Assembly: GCA_019359885.1 (NCBI GenBank)
Contig: JAHBCN010001333.1
Span: 62,001 to 126,000, forward strand
Origin: Listronotus oregonensis
Taxonomy: Eukaryota > Arthropoda > Insecta > Coleoptera > Curculionidae
DNA: 64,000 nucleotides
Direction: 5' to 3'
Part shown: positions 11,701 through 23,071 of the stretch, in pieces
Layout: every line of letters starts with the position of its first letter
Position numbering within the stretch: position 1 is the first letter of the stretch
Made by a program: the position numbers and the translations under genes
Notes under the pieces: generated by a model
What the model was told of the DNA's origin: nothing
What the model saw: only the letters and a program-made list of their open reading frames with translations
The model's database searches: none

Positions 11701-12480
11701 ATTTTAAAGAAACGAAAATTATTAATCTGACATGAGTACTTTATAACGTCAAATAAAATATTACTAATATAATAAATAATATCAATAAAAAAAATAGCGT
11801 AATGTATTCGTGAATAACTGATCTTTAAAACACTTGCTCTATTTCGAGACTCGGGTACGCCGTCGTGCTCGAAAAATCGCGGTGTATTAAAGACCCTATT
11901 ATTCACTTACACTTTATTATACTGTACCTTTTCCCTAAAAACTGACATTATATTGAGAGATATCACAGTGCGACTATCAAAGGCAATAATTTCGTCGAAT
12001 ATTACTCGGATTTTCAGAGCTGAAAGACCTTAACAATGACCTGGGAATATGAGGAAACAGCTAAAGATCGACCATGCATCCTCTTAAACAACTAACGATT
12101 TTATAAATCATTATTCTTTTCATAAGATTACAGATAACTACACCCTTCTAATTATTGTAATACAATTATTTGACTAAATATTATAAATCGCCCATGTTAC
12201 TTTGTCAGCTCATATGAGTTTTTAGTCTATAACAATTAAAATGTTATTACTTTTTGAATCAGTTTATTGTATATTTTTATATTTCTTATTAACTTTAAAA
12301 TTATCTACTACGGTACTGTTAGGCAAAAATTTGTCGTTTTACATAAATAAGTAATCGTTTTAATCCGGCTCTGACTTTTCCCGGATGTGCGACAGAGGGA
12401 GCAACGCTTCTGTCTCGTTTGTTCGTAGACTGCGAGATCAAAGGTGCCGACCGGAGTTGTGGAGCTGTAAGTAAGCTGTG

Positions 12481-14675
12481 CCTGTATCTTATAGTATAGA
12501 AATTAAACATAAACTTTAACATAATTTTAAACAAACAGAAATTGTAAAGGAGATATTTTTCGACATATTATGTTAATATGAACTTTTTTTTTTATAAAAA
12601 CATATAAACAATTACCCCCTAATAGTTTAGTAAAGCCTGGCCTGTCCACAAGTCCAATCGAGATTGGGATGAACATCTTTTATCTTCGTCTCTTCCATAC
12701 CATCCGCGCCAAACTCGCCCATCTTTCTCTAACAAAAATTGATTGTTGAACAGGCCGGGATTCCCTTGACTAGTACCAGTACAGATCATTATATTTGTTC
12801 CTAATTCAGTTTAATTTGTGATGCAGTATTTTGAATTTACTGCTGTTTTAAATAAGATCGAATAGGCTTTACCAAAAGTTAGAGGTTCTCAATGCTTGAA
12901 CATATTATTTTTGTAGGAGACTATACACAACACATGTAAACTTTCAAAAATCAATATCTTGTTAACAAAACGATCAAAAAATTGTTTTTTTTTAAATTTC
13001 CTAGTCCTTGTAAGAACTGTTTTTGATATATTCGGAAATAAATGCTCGGCTTTCATACATGAAAGATATTGACAATGTTAATTATGCACAATTAATTTTT
13101 AGATAAAAAACACTTTTATTAACCCTACATTTTAATTTAATTTAATTCTTAAGAAAAGCTGTTTTATGAGTGAACTACCTAAAGAAGAGTGTGTGGGTTT
13201 ATGATAATTTTACAATTCTTCTTAATTTTTCAGATCTTAGATTTTCAGAAACTGTCGATTTGTTTGTATTTTGTAATCTCGGTACCAATGCTCAAAGCAT
13301 TGTTGCTGTAAAACATAATGCTATTTTTCATAAAGATACCTACAATTTTTTAAAGTTTATTATTTTTTTTTAACCTGTGGTAAACAAACAGGGTAGTAAA
13401 CGGTTTATTTTGCGAAAAAAACTTAATAGCTTGTATAAATAAATATCCAATATACAAAAGAAAGCACTTGGCCATGTTTTACATCCCAATTTATAATTAA
13501 AGAAAAATAAAGTGGTGAAAAAGTTGGCCCGTTTTTCACATTTGTTTATATCTCCAAAATATTTTTTAGTTATGCTATATAAAAATTCACAAATTAACTT
13601 TATATCTTAATTATTAATATTCAAAACTTAAAAAAAAAATTATAATGATCAATCTTGTTTAAAAATATTATTTGGCATTTACAACTGAAATGGTAACAAA
13701 AGGATCTTAAAGAGAGGAGAACAAAAGTAAAAGTGGTCATGTCCCAGTTTCCCTTGGGGGTCAAATCCGTCTCGAATTCGTATACACTTATCCGCCTGGC
13801 CCACTTTTTAACTGGGTAAAACCATCTTTTTGTACTTAGTTTTTAGATCCTTACCTGAAGCCTGGAAATGAAATCTCCGCTCACTGATCTCGCTACGCCC
13901 TCGGGGCCAGACAGTAGGACTTCATAGACTACCGTGTGGTCACTACATCGTGTTTTTTCTTTTAAAATAGCCGCGAACAACACCAAAATTCTGTCCAAGT
14001 TCTCTTTTAGTAGAGGAATACAAGTCGACCTTAGTGTTACTGTTCCGACCACGTTTTTTGACATTTTCAGAGATGCCCATACTTACATTATGTATATGAT
14101 TGAAAAATGAGTTTTTTTGTAATTTCGCGATGTTTTTACGTTTATTTTGAGTAATTTCGAGACCGCAAAGATGACATTTTAAGAACATTGATTACAGCGC
14201 CATCAGATGGAAAAAGTCAGTGGTAACAGATGAAACTATAATAAGCGGCACGTTTAAATTTTTTTAAATGTAGTTTCTTTACTCAATTTTGAACAAGTAT
14301 CAATCCAAATGTGTAAATATTAATGTGACAAAAGCACCATATAACTATTTTTCTCAAGTTTTTTTCTAAAATAAAAAGTTTAATGTTGGCACAGCACAAC
14401 TAACAGGTAATATGGTTTAATTAGGTTGAAAAAAATTAAAACATTTACCTATAATAATTGTTTATTTTGGGAACATACTTTTTATTTTAACTATTACAAA
14501 AACAATTATTCGAAAATAACTATTCTCCAGTACCACTAATACACAAGAAATTATCATGTTCACAAAATGTGGATATTAGAAACATAAAGGTTTTTACAAA
14601 GTGTTTATAAAAAGTTTCAGTAATGAGCAATATAATTAAGAGCTTAATATAATGTTGTTACAAAATAACTATAAT
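12481..14675. other. Intergenic stretch with repeat A copy 2
   Basis: Between the P element and LSm3. Repeat family A occupies about 12625-13165. The rest is AT-rich without recognised exons. Minus-strand frames at 13843-14188 include a CHLCG motif, but no known domain was recognised and the two overlapping frames disagree, so no gene is called. Confidence 0.5.
12625..13165 (+). repeat. Dispersed repeat family A, copy 2
   Basis: This shares blocks with 3395-3965 and with the inverse of 61590-62430, including AAAGCCTGGCC...TCCACAAGTC, GATTCCCTTGACTAGTACC, and the AGGAGACTATACACAA block. Compared with copy 1 it keeps more of the left part seen in the 62-kb copy. Confidence 0.75.
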
Positions 14676-15289
14676 TTATGATGTCCTTATGGGAGGTGAT
14701 ACCAAAATAACACCATCTCCTCTAACAAAAAGCATTGGTATATTTCTTTTAGTTGTTTTATACACTTCTTCATATGTCTCTTCATCAATTTCAACAGTGG
14801 TAATTGTTTCTTCTGCATCACTTAGAATCATGTTCATGTGCTGATCATACGCCTAGATCAAAGCAAAAATGACTTATGAATTATCAGAAAGTAAATGGGT
14901 TGGTAAAATTTTGTCTTGTAAAAATCAAAAGATGTTTTATGAGCAATATTAACTAATGGTAAAAATCTAAACAATATTGTCTTTTGGGTGCTGATATTTG
15001 GTATTCCTATATTTTACTTCTAAGGGCAAAGCCAAATTTCGTAGCACAGTGGATTAAACTTAACTAATATCAGATATATATTTTTAAATCATACTTACGT
15101 GTAGTCGTCCCCTTAGTTCCCGATCATTCCTCATTTTAACATAGATTTTTTCGTCTAGACTCAAACGTACCAAATCAAGGGGTTCTTTTACAGAAATTGA
15201 AGGAATCTATGGCAGAAATAAAATTAGAGGAAAGAAATAAGTTTTATGCCATTTTTTTGGTTACTTACTATATCTAATTCTTCAGCCAT
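14676..15289 (-). CDS. LSm3: U6 snRNA-associated Sm-like protein LSm3
   Basis: This is a subunit of the nuclear LSm2-8 ring, which binds the 3' end of U6 snRNA, and of the cytoplasmic LSm1-7 ring, which acts in mRNA decay. Three exons join in phase: 15289-15269 (MAEELDI), 15206-15099, and 14852-14676 with stop TAA. All introns are GT-AG (donors GTAAGT; acceptors ATAG and CTAG). The product is 101 residues, close to the family's usual 102. Sm motif 1 is LSLDEKIYVKMRNDRELRGR, followed by LHAYDQHMNMILSDAEETI. Sm motif 2 is LFVRGDGVILVSPP near the C-terminus. The tail TYEEVYKTTKRNIPML is characteristic of LSm3 rather than other LSm proteins. The frame is intact throughout. It lies head-to-head with Rpp38. 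Confidence 0.96.
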
Positions 15290-16196
15290 AATAATATAAT
15301 AATTTTTTCAACACCAAAGGATGAAACTTAGATTGTTTGGGTAACCTATAAACTAAAGCAAAAAAACATAACCTAAATTATGCGCTGACGCTGAAAAAGT
15401 AACAGGATATTTTTGGTTGCATAGTAGTTTGCCAGGTTCAATAATTTTGTTGCCAGGAGCAAGTGCCATTAGAAACATAATATTATAGCAACATAGCGAA
15501 TAGAATGCATACTGCATGCATAACCCACTTCCGTTTCTGCCTTCGAAAGGTAAGCACGTCTCCTAAAGGTTACGTATTTTTTTTAAAGAACAAGGGATCC
15601 TCGTAATTTCGACTTTTGAGAGCGAAAGGGGAGTTCATGCCACTTTTATTTCAGCCTTGATTTTTGAAAGCTACTTAGCTTTATCGGTGAAACGACCCCT
15701 GGAAGCGAGAAAAAAACTGTGTTTTAAAGATCAAACAGTAAATAACCCGGTGACCTACTAATTCTATCGAGGAATTTTCGACGTTTTAAGATGATTCCTA
15801 ACGTTCTTTTTTCTAAATTACACATGATAGTATGGCAGTATGGCTATAGGTCAGTATTCTGGCCGTGTGCTTATCAAAAAACAGGCTCATAAGGACAAAA
15901 AGGGGCCCTTGAGGTTAACTTACTTGTCAGATTGCATTTCGGAGTACTTAGATAAGCTATTAAACTTAAGTCTAAGAAATTTATTTGAAATAGGTAGTTA
16001 TATCTTAACTAAACCGAATTTTAGGGTGTAAGCATTACCGACGGGTATTTTGACCTCTTGCTAAGCCTGATACGGTGCACCGAACTGGCGATTGACCGGG
16101 CAGCGAAGCCATAAAGCAAGGATGAACTAACCTTTTTTTTATTCCGTGGGGTAAATTAAGTAACCCTTAGTAGTAAACAAAAACATTTCAAAAAAT
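15290..16196. promoter_or_regulatory. Intergenic region between divergent LSm3 and Rpp38
   Basis: About 0.9 kb separates the two start codons, so both 5' UTRs and promoters should lie here. Close to LSm3 is AACCTA-containing text (15341-15375). No TATA box can be assigned with confidence. A 64-codon plus-strand frame (15840-16031) has no recognised motif. GC content rises around 15840-16110 relative to the flanks, which could mark an inserted fragment or an unannotated exon. Confidence 0.45.
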
Positions 16197-17371
16197 ATGG
16201 GTAAGGCTTCGGAAACACCAGTTTTAACAAAAAAACAGCAAAAATCCTCTTTAACTGGCAAGAAGACCAAAACTAAGGAAGTCATTAAAAATGTTCTTGT
16301 TTCTCCGTACACAAAATATTGGTAATCAATCGTAAAATTGTATGTATAACCTTTTATTTTTTGTGACATTTTACTTCCAGGCCCATAATATCTACTTCCC
16401 ATGATCAAACATTAAAAAATATTTTGAACTTATGTTTACCTAAAATTGTACAAGAGAAGGTAAAAATTTTGTGGAAAGAACTAAAAAAAGTACCTAAATC
16501 TGAAAGAAAAAAATTTAGAGATGATTATACTCGTAAACATTTGGGCAATAACTACCAACCAGAAAATACGCAAGAAAGGTAATGAATGCTGTTCTTTATT
16601 ATTTAAATTTTAACTTTCACAATTTCTTTCAGGGAAGGTCTTATTTTGGGCATTAATGATGTTACCAAAGCACTTGAGAAACAGATTGGAAAATGTGTTC
16701 TTATAACTGAAGATATCCAACCACGATTAATGGTAGAGCACATAATTGACCAAGCTGTACTATTAAGCAGGCCAGTATTAGTTGTTCCAGAACTTAGAAC
16801 AATTTTAAAGGAGAAATGTGGTATTACCAGTGCTGCTGTTGCTTTTACAGATTGTCCCAGGTATAAATTAATCCGAGATACTATAGAAAATATAAGTAAA
16901 AATTATCCTGTGCCTGAAAATCATATTAATTTTAACAGAGCTCAGAAATTATTAAATGATTCTGTTATTTTAATTGAAGATAGCATTATTGAAAACATTT
17001 CCAAGACAAATCTTATAGATTCAGATATTGAGGGTAAAGGTACTCAAGAAAATAAAAATAGTGAGAAATCCTCCAGTGTCACAAGTGAAGAGCTTGTTAA
17101 AAATCTTTACCTTATTAGAAAACATAAAAGTGAAAGAGTTTTCATACCTGAAAATAGTGTAAAGGAACCTAAAAGGGACATAATGGAAGTCGATTCTGCA
17201 GGCTTTCTTGCATTTTCTGCTACTCCTACTCATGATCAAAAAGTGAGAAAAAAATATACATCTCTGAAAATAAAAAGAATAAGAGGTGATACTAATCGAA
17301 ATAAGAGAAAAATTGAAGCCATGAAGCAAAAAAAAAGTTTACACAAAAGGAATAAAAGTAAGACAAATTAG
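16197..17371 (+). CDS. Rpp38: Ribonuclease P/MRP protein subunit p38 (L7Ae family)
   Basis: Rpp38 is an RNA-binding subunit of RNase P (tRNA 5' maturation) and RNase MRP (rRNA processing) in the nucleus and nucleolus. Three exons: 16197-16321, 16381-16578 and 16633-17371 (stop TAG), with GT-AG introns of 59 and 54 bases. They join to 353 residues, somewhat longer than human RPP38. The N-terminus has SPYTKYWPIIS, matching the conserved NPY...W segment of the family. The L7Ae/Gadd45-like domain is at about residues 110-185: GINDVTKALEKQ, CVLITEDIQPRLMVEHI, RPVLVVPEL and CGITSAAVAF. The C-terminal third is Lys/Arg-rich (KKYTSLKIKRIRG...KRKIEAMKQKK), as expected for a nucleolar RNA-binding tail. 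The ATG at 16197 is chosen because it is in frame and gives the short basic leader. No frame defect was seen. Confidence 0.93.
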
Positions 17372-18009
17372 ATTTAAATATAAAATTGCCTGAAAATACA
17401 CATATTGTATTTTTCTTTAGTAAACCTTTTTATAATTATCAAAGAAATTAAGACTTTATTGCTTAGTTGAATAATTCTGTTTTATCATTAAAAACATGTT
17501 ATTACCTCGAAAGAAAAGGGACATAAGTCCCAAATTGCAATTTTAGTGTTATATACAAAACAATAGATAAAATATAAAATAATACCATGCATAACTTAAA
17601 TACCTCAAGTACACTACTAACATGCTAGTATTCTTTTTCATCCCCACTGGCAGGTCTATTTTAGCCACCAGACTAAATGTGTTACTGTTTATCCAAGACA
17701 AAATTTAACAGTATTTATATAAAAATTAATAAGAAAATATCTTGTGGTGACTGTTATTGTGTAAATTTCAATTAACCTAGTGATTAACATATACAAATGC
17801 AAACTACGTAACTCTAAAAGTGACCCTATTTGTGTCAATTTATTTTCAACGCGGCCTCGCAGGCCCTACGTCGGTACTTATGTAATTTTTTATTTTTATA
17901 ACTATTAAAATTTAGCATTATTTTAACAAATAAACATCTGTTTTAAAGTTCGGATGTACCTGGGATGTCACATTTTAAACCAAGTTTACCTACAACTGTA
18001 CTTCGCCAT
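17372..18009. other. Intergenic, no gene recognised
   Basis: This contains the expected 3' UTR of Rpp38 in its first bases. It is otherwise AT-rich without exon or repeat signatures that I recognise. Confidence 0.4.
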
Positions 18010-18575
18010 CAGAGCTGTCGCAATTACTTTTAAAAAGTAATTCAATTACAATTACCAGAATTAATTAAAGAATTTAATAATTACCAATTACTTTTTTAAG
18101 TAGTAGTAAATGACGATTACCAATTACTAGCATGTTTGTTCAAAGGAATTCAATTAAAACTAAAAGTAATTGAATATTTAAAATAATAAACACGATACAC
18201 TAAACAAATAAAATATTTATACTAATATGCATCATATGTGCACGTCACACTATTCAAACTGCTTTCTCGGCAAGTTCAATATTAAATGAGCAGTTTTTCC
18301 ATAAAGCAAGGTAATTTAATTTTTCGTAGCAATTCAATTATTTATTAGGTAATTGAGTTAATTTCTAAGGTAAGGTAAGGTAATCGAAATACTTTCTAAG
18401 TAATTTAATTACTTGGGATTCGTAATAATCAATTACCAATTACGATTACATTATCCTATTAATTGATAATCCAACTACAATTACCTTTTTCGAAAAGTAA
18501 TTGAATTAAAGTAATCCAATTACTCTGAGAAGTAACTGAATATCAATTATTTTAATTCAATTACCGACAGCTCTG
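18010..18575. mobile_element. hAT-type MITE, TAATT-rich, copy 1
   Basis: The ends CAGAGCTGTCG and CGACAGCTCTG form an inverted repeat. The flanks TTCGCCAT (18002-18009) and TTTGCCAT (18576-18583) are an 8-bp target duplication with one mismatch, as hAT elements make. The interior is a dense run of AATTAC/GTAATT words in both orientations with a central unique part (about 18185-18320) shared with the copy at 43960-44530. No transposase is encoded. Confidence 0.88.
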
Positions 18576-18639
18576 TTTGCCATTATAAAATACCTCACAC
18601 ATCTATAAATCTTTTGGACCCAATAATGCTTTCATTGGA

Positions 18640-19155
18640 AGGTTGATTGTAAAAGATTTAAGCGTTTCGGAAATAAATGATGTCAGAAATGATGTTGTTC
18701 CTGTATTCAGTGATCACAACACTGATACTGATATATCTGATTCGAGAGTATTACCCAGCCAATAATCCGGACTTAAGAGATAAGTGAACTATCATCAAAG
18801 ACGACGATACTCCACTTTCTAGACTTAGTTCTTTTAGAGGAAAAATAAATATAAGTGGGCAACAACTCATCATAATATTATTTTGTAAATACCCACTTTC
18901 TGACAAAAAATAATGAAAAGGATCCTCATTATTTCTTGTGGTTGCCTCTTAAGATTTGAATGAGTTTAGCCCAAAATTCTTGGATTTGATATACCAAAAA
19001 CAATTTAAGGTCAGATCAGGTCAGTAAAGAATAAACAAGAATATATGATCCACCTAATATTTTACATCAAAAAATCAACATATGGACGCGACTCTTGCCA
19101 AAAACATGTTTGTTTACAATGTGCCAAGAATGTTTGTCCTGAGTGTGATTAAATT
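18640..19155 (+). pseudogene. Possible piggyBac-like transposase relic
   Basis: Two short plus-strand pieces resemble the two ends of piggyBac-type transposases. An acidic N-terminal segment near 18650-18760 reads VFSDHNTDTDISDSRVLPS. A Cys-rich C-terminal segment near 19095-19150 reads SCQKHVCLQCAKNVCPEC followed by a stop. Only about 0.35 kb separates them, so the catalytic core would be deleted. The assignment rests on general resemblance and is tentative. Confidence 0.35.
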
Positions 19156-19159
19156 TTTG

Positions 19160-20895
19160 GTGGACAGTTTTTTTACTTAAGCGTTTTTGTTCATAATATT
19201 TTTTCCTAATAGACATGTTCCTAAAATATAAGAAATACATATTTTTAGTTTTATAACATGTTATTTTTTTTTGTCTTTTTTTTCAGCATGTGTATTGATA
19301 TAGTTTAAAAGGAAGCCAAAGAAATATAAAAGGCATTTATCTTAAAAATTTAATTAAGTTAATAATTCCATTTATTTATTTAATTTTTAGACCCTAAATT
19401 TTAACTATAAACGACAATTGGACAAAAAATTTTAATTATTTTCTTATATAACATGATGTTGTACTTGCAGCCCCTCATGCCTTATTTTGGTACTTGTATT
19501 ACAATATAACCACGAGGCTAAAGGTTAATTGAAAATAATTTAACAATTATAACATAGGGTCAAGAATTCCTTATTTGGCATAAAAAAAATATTTTATGAA
19601 TATTAATTATTGCTGACCTAAATTTTAAAATTTCAGATTTTCTTATTGGCCTTTTTCTTAAAACTAAGTATTTTGAGTTATTTAATTTTTCATTAATGCT
19701 TGAGGCAAAGCAATGAAAGACGTTTTAACACAATACACAGTTTATTTCTATAACATTAATAAAACTTTGTAATTGTCAGGTATTCATAGGTACAATCGGT
19801 AAATTATAAATGCACAATTTTTTTTGCTGAACTAATATTTTTTTTGTCTTTCCCTTTACAATAATCTTATTTTTACATAAAAATGGTCTAAAGGTTGCAT
19901 TCTTTTAACGAAGGAACCATATTTATAAAAAAATAAAAAGCAAAACATTAAAATTCAAAAACGTACATATATTTTTTATTAGAAACTCCTAGTATTATTA
20001 TAATAAAAGTCTAAATTAAAATAATAACACTTTTTAAAAAATGTCAATGAAGAGAAAGACACTAAATATATGGGACTCAGATACTTGCTTTTGATATGCT
20101 GTAGGATGTGTTTTAAAGTTTTTAGGAGTACAGAGAAAATTTATGAAATAAATTAGACCTAATAAAGTAGAAAAATTTAAAAACGTGCCAGCTCTTTGGG
20201 TCTGTAATTAAATAAAACTTTTAAATATGTACTGTTCACTCTAACCAGGTTAAAAATTTTATGAAAGAATAATATATTTTAATATTGATTCCTACAACAT
20301 ACTAAAACAAGTATAAAAAAATCTTTTAGGAATCTTGGGTAATGCTTAGAATTATAAAGCTTACAACATAGAAATATTCGATATTACAAACATACTTAAG
20401 CAGTCTTATATATACATAACTATCTTAAACTAATTTTTTCCATAATATAAAACAAACAAATCAAAAACATTTTTAATATAAAAATAGGTGATTCTCATTG
20501 GCATTAATTTTATAGTGTATAAAAAAAATATATGTTATATTAATGTTCTTCTGTTGTACAAATAAAGCCTTGGTAGGTTTAAAACTAAAACCATTTGGTT
20601 ATCTTTTCTTTAATATCAATTAATAAAAATTAGTTTTTTAATGTCAAAATAATAATATCAAAACAGAAATTCTTAAGCGCTCTCCAAAATTTAAACGAAA
20701 AATTCAAGAAATGGGAAATACTTTGTGCACCACATATATTTTATCTTTAATATAACACTTAATAAGGTTATAAACTAGCATTTATTTATTTTGGTGCGTG
20801 GTGCACATCATGAATTTTTTTAAAATAAAAGATCGAAAAACGTCTAAAATTTCAAAAATTCAATATAAATAGCTTGTTCAAAGCTTTTTTTCTGG
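19160..20895. other. Long AT-rich stretch, nothing recognised
   Basis: No exons, inverted repeats or known repeat families were seen by eye. All frames are short. Confidence 0.4.
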
Positions 20896-20897
20896 TA

Positions 20898-21429
20898 CAG
20901 TAAAACTTGTGTTAACGGACACCCTTTTATATCGGCCACCTGTGTTATCGGTCACTTCCAAGCATACAAAAATCCACTTTATAGGAAATTCCATATATAA
21001 TTAAATACCCTTAGATAATGGACACCCTTATAAAACAGCCACGGCTAGACAAATCTCAATTTTTATAACCTATTTCAGGTAAATCAACATTTTTATATTG
21101 GCCGGAATTTGTTTGGACTAATTTGTATTTTACTATTTTATGATTGTACTAGATGAAAAGCCTGCCTCCGCCAGGCGAGAGACAATATTAAGTAGCCTCT
21201 GTCTCCGTAAGACGCCTTCCGAACGGCTAACGCTTAGAAAACACTTTTTTGCTCCTATTTTTGTCCCGGGGGCGAAATTCAAAAAACAGGCTTCGTTAGG
21301 TTCTAGCCACTGCTAAAGACTACCACTGTGCCAAATTTCATGATTTTAGCTCAAGCCATAACTTCAGAATCACGTGGACAGACAAATAAATATATATACC
21401 TACCTACATATAAATATATCCACATTAGC

Positions 21430-21465
<36 letters not shown>

Positions 21466-22071
21466 TTCTGAAAATTTTAAAGGTGAAAATACCCAACAAT
21501 AAATTTTATGGCCAGGTTCAAATAGCATTCGTGGCTAGAGGGGGATTATCTTCACATTATATTTTTAGTTGTGTCTTAAATCGATAAGAATAAAGTTATC
21601 GTGTTTGAAATCGAAAATTGTTTAATCATGTCCCTAAAATAAAAAGGTTTGTCACTAAAGGAAAAAATTGATGTTATCGCGGAAAGCGAAAAGTACGCTT
21701 TGGGTTCGCGAAAACTGGCTGAAAAGTTTGCGGTTGGAAAATCCTAAATAAATAATATCATCAGGAATAAAGCTGAACTAATACGAATGTTTGAAGAAGG
21801 TGTTAATTTAGAATAAAAGAGGAAATTTCCGAAGTAAGGAGGATTTGCAGTAGATCAATTCTTCTACAATTTATTATGCAAAGCAAGAGGTAAAAATGTT
21901 CCGATATCTGGACCTTTAAACAAAAAGCACTTGAGGCAGCAAACAATTTATAGGTGGAAAATGTTGTAGCCTCGAATGGTTGAACAACTGTTACCTGGCA
22001 ATACTGGCCACCCTTCTATAAATGCCAATAATTCTTAATATTATGGTGGCCGTTATAGACAAGTTTTACTG
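20898..22071 (+). mobile_element. Pogo/Tigger-like element, internally decayed
   Basis: The terminal inverted repeats are CAGTAAAACTTGTGTTAACG at the left end and the inverse of CAGTAAAACTTGTCTATAACG at the right end, flanked by TA at 20896-20897 and 22072-22073. This terminus pattern is typical of pogo/Tigger elements of the Tc1/mariner superfamily. A transposase N-terminus survives at 21628-21960: LSLKEKIDVIAESEK...SRKLAEKFAVGKS, a CENP-B-type helix-turn-helix, then VDQFFYNLLCKARGKNVPIS and GPLNKKH, the start of the second DNA-binding domain. Stops at 21640 and 21748 and loss of the DDE domain make it non-functional. A second repeat (about 21145-21430) is inserted in its left half. Confidence 0.85.
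21145..21430 (+). repeat. Dispersed repeat with GAAAAGCCTG hairpin head, copy 1
   Basis: This begins near ACTAGATGAAAAGCCTGCC, contains TAAGTAGCCTCTGTCTCCGT, ACGCCTTCCG and CGGCTAACG, and ends in (TA)n/TACC-rich text. The copy at about 57915-58185 matches in order. The polar 3' microsatellite tail suggests a retroposon or Helitron-like source, but the class is not established. Confidence 0.65.
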
Positions 22072-22446
22072 TACTTGCCATTCTGATTTTTTTACCAATT
22101 CATTGTAGATTTAAATAAAGACATTTGGACTTATTATAAATATAACAAAATGGCCCAAATTAAAAATTTAAATTTTCACGAATTTAAGCCACCTACTTTG
22201 AGTAGTAAATTTTAATACTCATGTGTTTACACCAAAGAAACAGTACGCGTGACATCATTTACACCTCGAACTGAAAATTTGGTCCACCCCATGTAAACAA
22301 GGCTAATATCTATACTAATTTAAATCAGAGAGAATCATAGTACGCATATACGCAGTTGATCTCAAAATTTTCTGGCCTAACCAACTTTCGCTGCGAAAAT
22401 AAGGTTCAACCCTGCATAGCACGTGACCCTAAATTTGTTGTTCGGT

Positions 22447-22562
22447 CTGTCTGTTATTCAGAAACAGGGTAGACTATTTTACACTTTTTGTAACAGTTTG
22501 TAAAACGGTTTTATAAAAAGTGTAATTTAGGACCTGGTGTGTATAAAAAGTGTGAATAACAG
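22447..22562. mobile_element. Decayed copy of the TTATTTAGAAATAG MITE
   Basis: This shares GTCTGT...GTTATTCAGAAACAG and ACTATTTTACACTTTTTGTA with 4731-4780, and ends in an AAAAAGTGTGAATAAC inverse. The centre has diverged. Confidence 0.6.
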
Positions 22563-22916
22563 AGCTGTTATTACTTCTGTGCTTCAAATAGTGTGCTTAA
22601 TGATGTGAAATAAACCTACCAGCTTCAAAAATGCGATATAATAAATATATTAAAGTTAGGCGGTTTATCTTCAATCTAAATCCGACCGATTTTTGGGCTT
22701 TCCCACGTATTTCGTTCATTCAACATGCTTGCACAGGTTATTGTTCCAAATTTGCCTCCTAACAATGAGATCTCAGAAATTGTAGGAGACAAAAAGTTGT
22801 AAATTAGGGCAAAGCTACAAAAATAAATGCCTAACAATATACTATAAAGTGGAGATTATTCTAATACTGTCAAAGATATGCAAAAAAATATGACATGACA
22901 CAGGGTAGACTCCGAA

Positions 22917-23001
22917 CGCTGTTAGAATGACACCGATACGTCACGGTCTCTTATGGCAAACCCATATAAAACCGTGACGTATCGGTGTCATTCTAACAGC
23001 G
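22917..23001. repeat. Perfect 31-bp inverted repeat with 23-base loop
   Basis: Bases 22917-22947 are the exact reverse complement of 22971-23001. The arms include CACCGATACGTCACGGT and carry TGACGT (CRE-like) half sites. The GC-rich arms contrast with the surroundings. It could be a small palindromic MITE or a structured RNA; nothing else supports either. Confidence 0.9.
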
Positions 23002-23071
23002 GTCGAACTCTATTTAAACAAGCAATTTTATCTTTCTTAAAAAAAAAATGAAGATGGGATTTATATCTTAC

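Larger units (their letters stand above)
6893..12480 (+). mobile_element. P element, structurally complete, coding region decayed
   Basis: The terminal inverted repeat CACAGCTTACTTACAGCT is at 6893-6910 and its inverse at 12463-12480 (18 bp, exact). An 11-bp subterminal inverted repeat TCCGGGAAAAG is at 6976-6986, with its inverse at 12375-12385, about 83 and 95 bases from the ends. P elements are known for this arrangement of terminal plus 11-bp subterminal repeats. Inside is a THAP plus P-type transposase pseudogene. The flanks CCTGTACC and CCTGTATC suggest an 8-bp target duplication with one mismatch, though the left copy then overlaps the first TIR base. A (TA)n tract (about 7386-7464) and a fold-back MITE (8313-8763) lie in its introns. 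The 3' non-coding part is 11326-12480. Confidence 0.9.

Noticed and set aside
13843..14188. Minus-strand frames with a CHLCG motif, possibly a zinc-finger exon
   Set aside because: A single Cys-x2-Cys pair, two overlapping frames, no second half of a finger and no convincing splice partners.
15840..16031. 64-codon frame upstream of Rpp38
   Set aside because: No recognisable domain, no splice link to Rpp38 seen, and chance frames of this size are common here.
16139..16408. Minus-strand 89-codon frame overlapping Rpp38 exon 1
   Set aside because: It is antisense to a supported exon and its splice sites. It has no motif of its own.
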